Shown in pieces: positions 1 to 8,418 of a stretch of DNA of 64,000 nt. The translations under genes and the position numbers were made by a program. Source of the DNA: Rugamonas sp045984285 (GTDB taxonomy: Bacteria > Pseudomonadota > Gammaproteobacteria > Burkholderiales > Burkholderiaceae_D); NCBI RefSeq assembly GCF_045984285.3, contig NZ_JBJQIK030000001.1, positions 708,947 through 772,946 on the forward strand, read 5' to 3'. Below the pieces are notes generated by a model. The model saw only the letters and a program-made list of their open reading frames with translations, was not told the DNA's origin and did not search any database. Position 1 is the stretch's first letter; every line of letters starts with the position of its first letter.

Positions 1-683
1 TTCACCGCCTCCAGCACCAGCGGGATCGAACCGGAGGCGAGCAAGCCATCGCGCAGGTTGGCATCCGACAGCGCCACGAATGCCGAAGCGAAGGCATCGA
101 AGCCTTCGCGCAGCCATGCCGCATCGTCGCGCGCATCATGGAAAACCACGCGCTCCATTGCCTTCGCCAGCCGCGCCCGCGACATGGCATTGCCTGCCGC
201 GGCGCGCAGGAATCCCGCCATTTCGCGCCAGCGCGCGCCACGGGTGTTCGCCAGCGGTCCGATGCCGCGTGCGGTGATGATGGACAGGCGGTAGTCCGGA
301 TTGGCGAGCGGCTCCGCGCCGCGGCCGTCCAGCACTTCGTCCAGCAGGCCGCGGCAGGTGCGGCTCACGTAAGCCGCATCTACCTTGGCCGGGTAGGTTT
401 GGTGGGAATAGTGGTGCGCGAGGCGGCGCAGCGCCGCCACCGGATCGTGGAAGGCCGCTGCCGCCATGCGCCAGGCGCCGATGGAAGCGCCGATCAGCCG
501 CCGCTCGCGCGGCGCCTGCTTCAGCCAGTCGCCGAACATCCAGGCATCGATGCCGCTGAGGATCAGCCCTTTCGGGCCGCCCGCAGCGGCGGGAATGATG
601 GCGATGTCCGCCGCCTGTAGCCCCTCGGCCGCAATGCGCTGGCGCGCACGCGGACCGAGGCGGATCGAAATGGGCGAGTCCAT
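1..683 (-). CDS. Patatin-like phospholipase family protein (partial, 3' end beyond window)
   Basis: The reading frame is open from an ATG at 683 to the window edge (227 codons), so the C-terminus is missing. The N-terminal half shows a glycine-rich oxyanion stretch (GGPKGL, residues 35-40) followed by a GASIG nucleophile elbow with Ser67, the arrangement of patatin-like serine acyl hydrolases. The partner catalytic Asp should lie in the missing part. There is no signal peptide, so a cytoplasmic or membrane-peripheral lipid acyl hydrolase is likely. It starts 12 bases after the outer-membrane efflux gene stop and has its own CGGAG ribosome site, so it is probably the last gene of the efflux operon. 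Its substrate is unknown. Confidence 0.82.
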   Translation of the reverse strand, partial: MDSPISIRLGPRARQRIAAEGLQAADIAIIPAAAGGPKGLILSGIDAWMFGDWLKQAPRERRLIGASIGAWRMAAAAFHDPVAALRRLAHHYSHQTYPAKVDAAYVSRTCRGLLDEVLDGRGAEPLANPDYRLSIITARGIGPLANTRGARWREMAGFLRAAAGNAMSRARLAKAMERVVFHDARDDAAWLREGFDAFASAFVALSDANLRDGLLASGSIPLVLEAV

Positions 684-695
684 GCCGCTCCGTGA

Positions 696-2141
696 TTACT
701 TCAAGCCGCCGCCCAGTGCGCGGTACAGGTCGATGGCGCTGGTGGTGCGCAGCAGGCGCGCCTGCACCAGCTGCTGTTCTGCGTTGAACAGTTCGCGCTG
801 CGCATCCAGCACGTCCAGCGAGCTGGCCACGCCGTTCTCGAAACGCAGCTGCAGCAGGCGCAGGCGGTCGGCCTGCGCGTCCTGCACCGCGCGCTGCGCC
901 GCCACCTGGTCGCCCAGGTAGGTACGCGCCGCCAGCGCATCAGCCACTTCGCGGAAGGCCACCTGGATGGTGCGTTCGTAGTCGCTCACGGCGATGTTCT
1001 TGCGCACCTCGGCCAGGTTCAGGTTGGCCACATTGCGGCCGCCCTGGAAGATCGGCAGCGTGAGCTGCGGCACGAAGGACCAGGTGCCGTTGCCGCCGTC
1101 GAACAGGCCGGAGAACTCGGGACTCGCGCTGCCGATGGCGGCCGTCAGCGAAATACGCGGGAAGAAGGCCGCGCGCGCCGCGCCGATATTGGCATTGGCC
1201 GCCTTAAGGCGCTGCTCCGCCGCGCGGATATCCGGGCGGCGCGCCAGCAGGTCGGACGGCAGTCCGGCCGGCACGGCGCTCATGGCATCGATCTGCGCAT
1301 CCGTCGCCATTGCGCCGCTTGCCGCCTGTGAGGGCGGTGCGCCGACCAGCAGCGTCAGCGCGTTTTCCGCCTGCGCGCGCTGGCGGGCCAGGGCCAGCGC
1401 CGAAGCACGCGCCGTTTCCATCAGCGTTTCGTTCGAGCGCAGGTCGAGGCGGGAGGACGCGCCCACTTCCACGCGCTGCTGCGTCAGCTCATAGGTACGG
1501 CGGCGCGCCTCATATGTGCGCTGGGCCAGCGTGAACTGCTCGGCGTAGGAGCGTTCGGTGAAGTAGGCCTTCGCCACTTCCGCCACGATGCTGATCTGCG
1601 CCGCCTGGCGCGCTTCGTCGCTCGCCAGATAGCTGGCCAGCGCTGCGTCGCTCAGGCTTTTCACGCGGCCGAAGAAGTCCAGCTCGAAGGCGGACATCGA
1701 CAGTCCCGCGTCAAAGCGTTCGCTGACCACAGCCTGGCCCGACGGCGTGGCGAAGCCCGGCGTGCGGCCACGGGTTTCGGACACGCCGATGTTCAGGTTC
1801 GGCACGCGGTCGGCGCGCTGGATGTTGTAGGCCGCGCGCGCTTCTTCGATGCGCAAGGCAGCGGTGCGCAGGTCTCGGTTGTTTTCGAGCGCCGCGGCGA
1901 TCAGCTGCTGCAGGCGCTCGTCGGTGAAGAACTCGCGCCAGCCGGTATCGGCAGCGCTGCGCGCGTCCGCGCCGGGCTGGCTTGCACCGGGGCCGCCTGC
2001 GGCTGGGGCATTGGACGGGAATTCACCAGCCACCGGCGCGGCGGGGCGCTGGTACACGGGCGCCATGGAGCAGCCCGAGAGCACGCCGGCAGCCAGCAGC
2101 ACGGCGGCGGAAGTTCGGAGAGTCAGTTTTTTCATCATCAT
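696..2141 (-). CDS. Outer-membrane efflux lipoprotein, NodT/OprM (TolC-like) family
   Basis: A protein of 481 residues, the usual length for OprM/TtgC channels. It opens with a lipoprotein signal ending in a lipobox (VLSGC, Cys24), so it should be acylated and anchored in the outer membrane. Two long coiled-coil repeats typical of the outer-membrane efflux family follow, including the FPRISLTAAIG and TLPIFQGGRN stretches. It forms the exit duct of the tripartite pump encoded directly upstream. Its start overlaps the end of the pump gene by 4 bases (ATGA), which indicates translational coupling. Confidence 0.95.
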   Translation of the reverse strand: MMMKKLTLRTSAAVLLAAGVLSGCSMAPVYQRPAAPVAGEFPSNAPAAGGPGASQPGADARSAADTGWREFFTDERLQQLIAAALENNRDLRTAALRIEEARAAYNIQRADRVPNLNIGVSETRGRTPGFATPSGQAVVSERFDAGLSMSAFELDFFGRVKSLSDAALASYLASDEARQAAQISIVAEVAKAYFTERSYAEQFTLAQRTYEARRRTYELTQQRVEVGASSRLDLRSNETLMETARASALALARQRAQAENALTLLVGAPPSQAASGAMATDAQIDAMSAVPAGLPSDLLARRPDIRAAEQRLKAANANIGAARAAFFPRISLTAAIGSASPEFSGLFDGGNGTWSFVPQLTLPIFQGGRNVANLNLAEVRKNIAVSDYERTIQVAFREVADALAARTYLGDQVAAQRAVQDAQADRLRLLQLRFENGVASSLDVLDAQRELFNAEQQLVQARLLRTTSAIDLYRALGGGLK

Positions 2142-5100
2142 TGCTTGGTCTCCGGCAGGTCCAGTTCATGCGCTGCAATGCGGCGCTGGCGCTCGCTGCC
2201 CTTGAAGATGCGGCGGACCACCACGAAGAATACGGGAACCAGGAACACCGCCAGCACCGTGGCCGTGATCATGCCGCCCATCACGCCGGTACCGATGGCG
2301 CGCTGGCTGGCCGAACCCGCTCCGGTGGCGATCACCAGCGGCAGCACACCGAGGATGAAGGCCAGCGAGGTCATGATGATCGGGCGGAAGCGCAGGTGCA
2401 CCGCTTCCAGCGTCGCTTCGATCAGGCCCATGCCCTGCGCCTGCAGGTCCTTGGCGAACTCGATAATCAGGATTGCGTTCTTCGCCGACAGGCCGATGAT
2501 CGCAATCAGGCCCACCTTGAAGTACACGTCGTTCGGCATATCGCGCAGGTGGGCGCCGAGCAGGGCGCCCAGCACGCCGAGCGGCACCACCAGCAGCACG
2601 GCCACCGGAATCGACTCGCTTTCATACAGCGCCGCCAGCACCAGGAAGGCGGCCAGCATCGACAGCGCAAACAGCGCAGGCGCCTGCGAGCCCGAGGTGC
2701 GTTCTTCCAGCGACTGGCCGGTCCATTCGATGCCGAAACCCGGCGGCAGCTGCGCCGCCAGCCGTTCCAGTTCCTCCATCGCTTCGCCGGTGGAGTGGCC
2801 AGGTGCAGCATCGCCGGTCAGCTTGATCGCCGGGTAGCCGTTGTAGCGCACCAGCTGCACCGGGCCGTTGATCCAGTGCGAACGCGCAAAGGATGCGAAC
2901 GGCACCATATTGCCGGTGGTGGTGCTGCGCACATGCAGGCGCAGGATATCCTCCGGCTGCATGCGGCGCGACTGGTCGGCCTGCACGATGACGCGCTGCT
3001 GGCGGTTGCTGCTGTTGAAGTCATTCACATACGAGGAGCCAAGGCCGGAGGACAGCGTGGAATTGATGTCCGCGAAGGTCACGCCCAGCGCGTTCGCCTT
3101 CTCGCGGTCGATGTCCACCTGCAGCTGGGGCGCATCTTCCAGGCCTTCAGGGCGCAAGCCTTTCAGCACCGTGCTCTTGCCCGCCATGCCCAGCAGCTGG
3201 TTACGCGCGCTGATCAATGCCTCATGGCCCAAGGAGCTGCGGTCCTGCAGGCGCGCCGTGATACCCGTTGCATTACCCAGCTCGCGGATCGGCGGAGGGC
3301 TCAGCGGGAACACAACGGCGTCCGCAATGCCGGACAGGGCGCCGAAGGCCTTGCCCGCGATCGCGGTCGCCGAGTCTTCCGCACCGCGCTCCTTCCAGTC
3401 CTTCAGCGGCACGAACACCAGGCCTGCGTTCTGGCCATTGCCCGAGAAGCTGAAACCGGCCACCGCGATGGTACGCGCCACGCCGGGCTGCTTGCGGAAG
3501 TAGGCGTCCACCTGTGCCAGCACGGCCTCGGTACGGCTGCGCGATGCACCCGGCGGCAACTGCACGTTGGTGACGATATAGCCCTGGTCTTCATTCGGCA
3601 GGAAGGAAGAAGGCAGGCGCACGTACAGCCAGCCCACGATGCCGAGCAGCAGCACGAAGATCAGCATGAAGCGGCCGGTGCGCGTGAGCATTTTCGCAAT
3701 CACCCCCTGGTAGCCGCTCGCGGTGACGGCAAAGCGGCGGTTGAACCAGCCGAAGAAGCCGCGTTTCTCGTGGTGGTGGCCTGCTTCCACCGGTTTCAGC
3801 ATGGTGGCGCACAGGGCAGGGGTGAGGGTCAGCGCCATCAGGGCGGAGAACACCATGGCCGATACCATCGACAGCGAGAACTGGCGGTAGATGGCGCCCA
3901 CGGCGCCGCCGAAGAAGGCCATCGGGATGAACACGGCAATCAGCACCAGCGTGATACCGACAATGGCGCCGGTAATCTGCGACATCGCCTTGCGCGTGGC
4001 TTCACGCGGCGACAGGCCTTCCTCGCTCATGATGCGTTCCACGTTCTCGACCACCACGATGGCATCGTCGACCAGGATACCGATCGCCAGCACCATGCCG
4101 AACATGGTCAGCACGTTGATGGAGTAGCCGAACATCTGCATTGCGGCGAAAGTGCCCATCAGCGCCACCGGCACCACGATGGTCGGAATCAGCGTGTAGC
4201 GGATGTTCTGCAGGAACAGGTACATCACGAGGAACACCAGCAGCACCGCTTCGAACAGGGTCTTCACCACTTCTTCGATGGAGATCTTCACGAACAGCGA
4301 AGTATCGTAAGGCACGGTGTATTTCAGGCCCGGCGGGAAGTACTTCTGCAGCTCTTCCATCTTGGCCTTGACCAGGTTGGCCGTGGCCAGCGCATTGCCC
4401 GTCAGCGACTGCTGCACGGCGATGGCCACAAACGGCTGGCCGTTCAGGCGCGCGCTGATATTGTAGTTGGCGCCGCCCATTTCCAGGCGCGCCACGTCCT
4501 TCAGGCGCACGGTGGAACCGTTCGGGTTCGCACGCAGCACGATATCGCCGAACTGTTCCAGCGAGGAGAGCTGGCCAGTGACCACCACGGGCGCCTGGTA
4601 GGTTTGCGTGGACGGATTCGGCAGGTCGCCGATGGTGCCGGAAGTGACCTGCGCATTCTGCGCGCGGATGGCCGCCGTCACATCGCTCATATTCAGTTTG
4701 AGGCCGGTGAGCTTGTTCGGGTCGATCCAGATGCGCAGGGCGCGTTCGGTGCCGAACAGCTGCGCCTGGCCGACACCCGGCAGGCGCTTGATCTCGTTCA
4801 GCACATTGCGCGCCATGTAGTCGCCGATGGCGGTGGGGTCCATCTTGCCGTCGGTCGAATACAGGCCGACGAACATCAGGATGTTGGAGCGCGCCTTGTT
4901 CACCTGCACGCCCTGCTGCGTAACGGCTTGCGGCAGTCGCGATTCCACGCGCTTGATGCGGTTCTGCACGTCCACCGCAGCCAGGTCGGGATTGGTGCCC
5001 GGCACGAAGGTCACGGTAATCGTGACGCCGCCGCTGGCATTGCTCTCGGACTCCACATACTGCAGGCCGTCCGCGCCATTCATCTCCTGCTCGATCACGC

Positions 5101-5287
5101 TGGTGACGGCGTCGTCCAGCACCTGCGCGGTGGCGCCGGGATAGTTGGCGGTGATGACGATGGAAGGCGGGGCGATGGTAGGGTACTGCGCCACCGGCAG
5201 CATGGTGATCGCAAGCGCCCCACCCAGCAGGATGAAGAGCGCGATCACCCACGCGAACACGGGGCGGTCGATAAAGAATTTTGCCAT
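2138..5287 (-). CDS. RND multidrug efflux pump, HAE1 family inner-membrane transporter (AcrB/MexB-like)
   Basis: A protein of 1049 residues, the normal length for AcrB/MexB. The N-terminus MAKFFIDRPVFAWVIA is the classic HAE1 opening. The proton-relay aspartate pair lies in GILVDDAIVVVEN and the relay lysine in GLSAKNAILIIEF, so the pump looks functional. It is a trimeric inner-membrane drug/proton antiporter with large periplasmic porter and docking domains. It is middle gene of the operon, 12 bases after the membrane-fusion gene and overlapping the channel gene by 4 bases. The substrate range cannot be read from sequence, but the family exports amphiphilic drugs, dyes and solvents. Confidence 0.97.
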   Translation of the reverse strand: MAKFFIDRPVFAWVIALFILLGGALAITMLPVAQYPTIAPPSIVITANYPGATAQVLDDAVTSVIEQEMNGADGLQYVESESNASGGVTITVTFVPGTNPDLAAVDVQNRIKRVESRLPQAVTQQGVQVNKARSNILMFVGLYSTDGKMDPTAIGDYMARNVLNEIKRLPGVGQAQLFGTERALRIWIDPNKLTGLKLNMSDVTAAIRAQNAQVTSGTIGDLPNPSTQTYQAPVVVTGQLSSLEQFGDIVLRANPNGSTVRLKDVARLEMGGANYNISARLNGQPFVAIAVQQSLTGNALATANLVKAKMEELQKYFPPGLKYTVPYDTSLFVKISIEEVVKTLFEAVLLVFLVMYLFLQNIRYTLIPTIVVPVALMGTFAAMQMFGYSINVLTMFGMVLAIGILVDDAIVVVENVERIMSEEGLSPREATRKAMSQITGAIVGITLVLIAVFIPMAFFGGAVGAIYRQFSLSMVSAMVFSALMALTLTPALCATMLKPVEAGHHHEKRGFFGWFNRRFAVTASGYQGVIAKMLTRTGRFMLIFVLLLGIVGWLYVRLPSSFLPNEDQGYIVTNVQLPPGASRSRTEAVLAQVDAYFRKQPGVARTIAVAGFSFSGNGQNAGLVFVPLKDWKERGAEDSATAIAGKAFGALSGIADAVVFPLSPPPIRELGNATGITARLQDRSSLGHEALISARNQLLGMAGKSTVLKGLRPEGLEDAPQLQVDIDREKANALGVTFADINSTLSSGLGSSYVNDFNSSNRQQRVIVQADQSRRMQPEDILRLHVRSTTTGNMVPFASFARSHWINGPVQLVRYNGYPAIKLTGDAAPGHSTGEAMEELERLAAQLPPGFGIEWTGQSLEERTSGSQAPALFALSMLAAFLVLAALYESESIPVAVLLVVPLGVLGALLGAHLRDMPNDVYFKVGLIAIIGLSAKNAILIIEFAKDLQAQGMGLIEATLEAVHLRFRPIIMTSLAFILGVLPLVIATGAGSASQRAIGTGVMGGMITATVLAVFLVPVFFVVVRRIFKGSERQRRIAAHELDLPETKQ

Positions 5288-5299
5288 CGATGACGTCCT

Positions 5300-6475
5300 T
5301 TACTTGGCCGCTGCCGGCGTTGCCGGCGCAGCAGGCGCCGCGGCTTTCCATGCCACCGGCGTGACCGGTGTGCCCGGTTTCGCCTTCTGGAAGCCTTCCA
5401 CGATAATGCGTTCGCCGCCTTTCAGGCCGGAGCTCACGATCCAGTTGTTGCCCTGCGAGGCTTCGGCCTGCACCGGCTGCGCCACCACCTTGTTGTCGGC
5501 GCCGACGACCATCACGGAAGAACCTTCCGCGCCGCGCACAATGGCCTGCTGCGGCACGGTGATGGCCGCTTCGTTCACGCCCTGTTCCAGGCGGGCGCGC
5601 ACATACATGCCGGGCAGCAGGGTGCGTTTCGGATTCGGGAATTCGGCGCGCATGGAGACCGAGCCGGTGCTCTCGTCCACTGCCACGTCCGAGAACAGCA
5701 GCTTGCCCGCGGTCGGGTATTCCTGGCCATCTTCCGTCACCAGCGTCACGCGCGCCTGGTCCTTGCCCACGCTCTTGAGCTGGCCGCTGGCCAGTGCGCG
5801 CTTCAGGGCAAGCAGTTCGGTCGAGGACTGGGTGATCGTCACGTAGATCGGGTCCAGCTGCTGGACCGTGGCCATCGGGGTGGCTTCGCCCTGGCCCACC
5901 AGTGCACCCTCCGTGACCAGCGCACGGCCAACGCGGCCCGGGATCGGCGAGGTAACAGTGGCATAGCCCAGCGTCAGGCCTGCATTGGTGCGCGCGGCGC
6001 GCGCATTGGCCAGGTCGGCCGCGGCCTGCTTCTGGGCCGTCACGGCATCGTCATACTCCTGCTGGCTGACGGCCTGCGCGGCCAGCAGCGGCTTGTAGCG
6101 CTTCACCTTGAGTTCCGCCTGCGCCAGGTTCGCTTCCGCCTTGCTCACGGCCGCCTGTGCGCTCTCGAAGCTGGCCTGGAACTGGGCCGGATCGATACGG
6201 AACAGCACCTGTCCCGCCTTCACGTCGCTGCCTTCCTCGAACACGCGTTTCAGCACGATGCCGGCGGTACGGGCGCGCACCTGGGCAATGCGGTAGGCCT
6301 CGACGCGGCCGGGCAGCTCATTGCTCACAGCCACGGTGGAAGGAGCAACGGTGATGACGGAGACGGTCGGGGGAGGCGGGGCGGTTGGAGCGCTTTCCTT
6401 CTTGCCGCAAGCCGCCATGAGCGACAGGGTGATGACTGCGAATGCAAGAGGCGTGTAACGAGGAACAGATCTCAT
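5300..6475 (-). CDS. RND efflux periplasmic adaptor (membrane-fusion) lipoprotein, AcrA/MexA-like
   Basis: A protein of 391 residues with a lipoprotein signal (LSLMAAC, Cys23) and then a proline-rich linker. It has the split lipoyl domain around GSDVKAGQVLFRID, an alpha-hairpin (about residues 100-170) and beta-barrel and membrane-proximal domains. It links the pump to the outer-membrane channel in the periplasm. It is the first gene of the operon; promoter and operator must lie in 6476-6643, which is shared with the divergent toxin-antitoxin pair. No TetR- or LysR-type regulator gene lies next to it, which is unusual for this family. A repressor elsewhere or a two-component system may control it. 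Confidence 0.95.
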   Translation of the reverse strand: MRSVPRYTPLAFAVITLSLMAACGKKESAPTAPPPPTVSVITVAPSTVAVSNELPGRVEAYRIAQVRARTAGIVLKRVFEEGSDVKAGQVLFRIDPAQFQASFESAQAAVSKAEANLAQAELKVKRYKPLLAAQAVSQQEYDDAVTAQKQAAADLANARAARTNAGLTLGYATVTSPIPGRVGRALVTEGALVGQGEATPMATVQQLDPIYVTITQSSTELLALKRALASGQLKSVGKDQARVTLVTEDGQEYPTAGKLLFSDVAVDESTGSVSMRAEFPNPKRTLLPGMYVRARLEQGVNEAAITVPQQAIVRGAEGSSVMVVGADNKVVAQPVQAEASQGNNWIVSSGLKGGERIIVEGFQKAKPGTPVTPVAWKAAAPAAPATPAAAK

Positions 6476-6529
6476 GGATGTCTCGTGAAGTTAGGGGGTT
6501 AAAACGGGTGCGTGTGATTGTATATCAGT

Positions 6530-6541
6530 GTTACTTGTAAC
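6530..6541. promoter_or_regulatory. Perfect 12-bp palindrome upstream of the efflux operon (possible operator)
   Basis: GTTAC-TT-GTAAC is a perfect inverted repeat in the efflux/toxin-antitoxin intergenic region, 54 bases upstream of the adaptor start codon. A TACAAT -10-like element for the minus strand lies just downstream of it. The position suits a repressor operator for the efflux operon. The cognate protein is unknown. Confidence 0.35.
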
Positions 6542-6594
6542 GTTTTGTATAGACCAATTCTCAAGGAATTGCCGGTTTCGCATCGCCCATGGCC

Positions 6595-6623
6595 TTGATC
6601 TGCAGTGGTGGCGGATCTACAAT
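6595..6623 (+). promoter_or_regulatory. Sigma-70 promoter of the mazE-mazF pair
   Basis: TTGATC (6595-6600) and TACAAT (6618-6623) are spaced by exactly 17 bases and point at the antitoxin start at 6644. The predicted leader is only about 14 bases long and holds the GGGAGGG ribosome site at 6634-6640. Confidence 0.65.
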
Positions 6624-6643
6624 GTATAAACACGGGAGGGTAT

Positions 6644-6895
6644 ATGGAATTGTCGATACAGAAATGGGGCAACAGTGCTGCGGTGAGGCTGCCGACCGAA
6701 CTCCTGGGCATCCTGAAGGTTACATTGGGGGACAAGCTCAGCGTGAACATCCAGCCTGACGGTGTGCTGATCAAGGCCGCGCGTCCTTCGTATTCGCTGG
6801 CAGATCTGGTGGCGCAATGCGACCCTTCCGCACCGGAACCCGCCGATATGGAGGTCTGGAGTGACCTTAAGCCTGTGGGACGTGAGGCATGGTAA
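6644..6895 (+). CDS. mazE: MazE-type antitoxin (AbrB/MazE/SpoVT fold)
   Basis: A protein of 83 residues. The opening, ELSIQKWGNSAAVRLPTELL, is the swapped-hairpin DNA-binding fold typical of MazE/ChpS/PemI antitoxins. The acidic, flexible C-terminus (PEPADMEVWSDL) is the part that normally wraps the toxin. The ATG at 6644 is chosen because a strong GGGAGGG site lies 4-10 bases upstream and a promoter ends at 6623; a longer frame starting at 6605 would begin before that promoter's -10 element. It overlaps the toxin gene by 7 bases. The complex is expected to repress its own promoter. Confidence 0.9.
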   Translation: MELSIQKWGNSAAVRLPTELLGILKVTLGDKLSVNIQPDGVLIKAARPSYSLADLVAQCDPSAPEPADMEVWSDLKPVGREAW

Positions 6896-7236
6896 GGCGC
6901 AGCAAGTTCGAGCGTGGCGACATCGTGATGGTTGGCCTCGATCCCACGGAAGGGCATGAGCAGAAAGGCACGCGGCCTGCGCTTGTGTTATCTGCCAACG
7001 TGTTCAATGCGCTGGGACTCGTGCTGGTGGCGCCGATCACGCAGGGGGGCGACTTTGCCCGGCATGCGGGTTTTGCTACGACCTTAAGCGGGGCCGGAAC
7101 GAAGACTCAGGGCGCAGCATTGATCAACCAGATTCGCATGTTGGATCTGGAAGCGCGCAAGGCGAAACGGATGGAGACAGTTCCGGAGTTTGTCGTGGAG
7201 GATGCATTGGCGCGCCTGCGCGCCATTACGGACTGA
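6889..7236 (+). CDS. mazF: MazF/ChpB/PemK-type endoribonuclease toxin
   Basis: A protein of 115 residues, the typical length. It contains the family signature ERGDIVMVGLDPTEGHEQKG followed by RPALVLS, and the later motif QGAALINQIRMLDLEAR, which carries the strands that build the RNA-binding and catalytic surface. MazF-family proteins cleave single-stranded mRNA at short motifs; this one's target sequence cannot be predicted. It is translationally coupled to the antitoxin by a 7-base overlap. The pair looks intact, with no frameshift. Confidence 0.92.
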   Translation: MVRRSKFERGDIVMVGLDPTEGHEQKGTRPALVLSANVFNALGLVLVAPITQGGDFARHAGFATTLSGAGTKTQGAALINQIRMLDLEARKAKRMETVPEFVVEDALARLRAITD

Positions 7237-7270
7237 AAAACAAAGGCCCGGCCGTTTTAGCGGCCGGGCC
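7236..7270 (-). terminator. Rho-independent terminator of tal
   Basis: A perfect 10-bp stem (GGCCCGGCCG, 7245-7254, with its complement 7261-7270) encloses a six-base loop. Read on the minus strand, the hairpin is followed by TTTGTTTTT, so it ends tal transcription. On the plus strand it lies 8 bases after the mazF stop and may also slow that transcript, but no T-tract follows there. Confidence 0.8.
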
Positions 7271-7292
7271 CGGGCACATCCGCCGCGGCGGC

Positions 7293-8219
7293 TTATTTCA
7301 TGCCGGAGATGATCTGTTTCAGCTTGCCGGAGTCGGCGCAGAAGGCGCGGATGCCTTCGGCCAGCTTCTCGGTTGCCATCGCGTCTTCGTTCAGCATGAA
7401 GCGGAAGGTCTTTTCGTCCATCGCGATCTTGTTCTGCGCGCCGGACGATGCGTCGAGCTTGCGCTCCACCGGGCCGGTGGTGTCGGCCAGTTTCTGCAGC
7501 AGGTCCGGGCTGATGGTCAGCAGGTCGCAGCCGGCCAGTTCCAGGATCTGGCTGGTGTTGCGGAAGCTGGCGCCCATCACTTCGGTCTTGTAGCCGAACT
7601 TGCGGTAGTAGTTGTAGATGCGCTTCACGGACTGCACGCCCGGGTCTTCCGCGCCCTGGTAATCGATGCCGGTGGATTTCTTGTACCAGTCGTAGATGCG
7701 GCCCACGAACGGCGAAATCAGCTGCACGCCGGCTTCGGCGCAGGCGATGGCCTGCGGCAGGCAGAACAGCAGGGTCAAGTTGCAGTGGATGCCTTCCTTT
7801 TCCAGGATCTCGGCGGCCTTGATGCCTTCCCAGGTCGAAGCGATCTTGATCAGCACGCGCTCGCGCGGAATGCCGGCCTGCTCGTACAGCGCGATCAGCT
7901 CGCGACCCTTGGCCACATTGCCTTCCACGTCGAAGGACAGGGCGGCGTCGATCTCGGTCGACACGCGGCCCGGAATGATCTTCAGGATCTCGGTGCCGAA
8001 GGCGATCAGCAGGCGGTCGATGATCTCGCCGGTCGATGCATTCGGATTGTCGCGCACGGCCTTTTCCAGCAGCGGCTTGTATTCGTCCTTCTGCACGGCC
8101 TTCAGGATCAGCGAGGGATTCGTGGTCGCATCGCGCGGGGTGTAGGCCTTGATCGACTGGAAGTCGCCGGTGTCGGCAACCACGGTGGTGTACTGTTTGA
8201 GCTGTTCGAGTTGGTTCAT
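7293..8219 (-). CDS. tal: Transaldolase
   Basis: A protein of 308 residues matching the TalB class. It moves a dihydroxyacetone unit between sedoheptulose 7-phosphate and glyceraldehyde 3-phosphate in the non-oxidative pentose phosphate pathway. The Schiff-base lysine sits in RVLIKIASTWEGI (Lys125), and the early DTGDFQSIKAYTPRDATTNP block is diagnostic. It is cytoplasmic. It is transcribed alone, 199 bases after hexR, with a consensus -10 upstream and a strong terminator behind. It complements the neighbouring zwf, pgi and edd-eda genes and the rpiA gene 20 kb away. Confidence 0.97.
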   Translation of the reverse strand: MNQLEQLKQYTTVVADTGDFQSIKAYTPRDATTNPSLILKAVQKDEYKPLLEKAVRDNPNASTGEIIDRLLIAFGTEILKIIPGRVSTEIDAALSFDVEGNVAKGRELIALYEQAGIPRERVLIKIASTWEGIKAAEILEKEGIHCNLTLLFCLPQAIACAEAGVQLISPFVGRIYDWYKKSTGIDYQGAEDPGVQSVKRIYNYYRKFGYKTEVMGASFRNTSQILELAGCDLLTISPDLLQKLADTTGPVERKLDASSGAQNKIAMDEKTFRFMLNEDAMATEKLAEGIRAFCADSGKLKQIISGMK

Positions 8220-8263
8220 TGTGGTCGGAAAGGAAAGTCGTTGAATCCACGAGCGGAAGCGCG

Positions 8264-8269
8264 ATTATA
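8264..8269 (-). promoter_or_regulatory. Consensus -10 element upstream of tal
   Basis: On the minus strand the hexamer reads TATAAT, 45 bases upstream of the tal ATG. The -35 region is weak; GTGGCA at 16 bases is the best candidate. Its placement supports a tal-specific promoter separate from hexR. Confidence 0.55.
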
Positions 8270-8332
8270 CCGCGTTGGCCTGCCTTGCCACCGCACCAGC
8301 CCGGCCGTATACGGAACGTTGGCCGTCGCTCG

Positions 8333-8410
8333 CGCCTGCGCGGGACGGTCCGCCGATGCGGCCCAGGAGAGCCCCCGGCGGCGCCCCTGGGTTCCCGCCT
8401 GCGCGGGAAC
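8333..8410. repeat. REP-like palindromic repeat downstream of hexR
   Basis: GTTCCCGC-CTGC-GCGGGAAC (8391-8410) is an 8-bp perfect hairpin that starts 8 bases after the hexR stop. Its core CGCCTGCGCGGGA is repeated at 8333-8345 in the same orientation. Repeats of this TTCCCGCCTGCGCGGGAA type are common between genes in beta- and gamma-proteobacteria. Here it may act as an mRNA 3' end. Confidence 0.6.
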
Positions 8411-8418
8411 GACTGGGA

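Noticed and set aside
1982..5293. Very long open frame (1103 codons) on the plus strand opposite the RND pump gene
   Set aside because: It is antisense to a well-conserved pump gene; its translation is rich in His, Arg and Gln with no recognisable domain, as expected from GC-rich codon bias on the other strand.
8333..8410. CRISPR-like direct repeats between hexR and tal
   Set aside because: There are only two short copies, they form hairpins of the REP type and no regular spacers exist.
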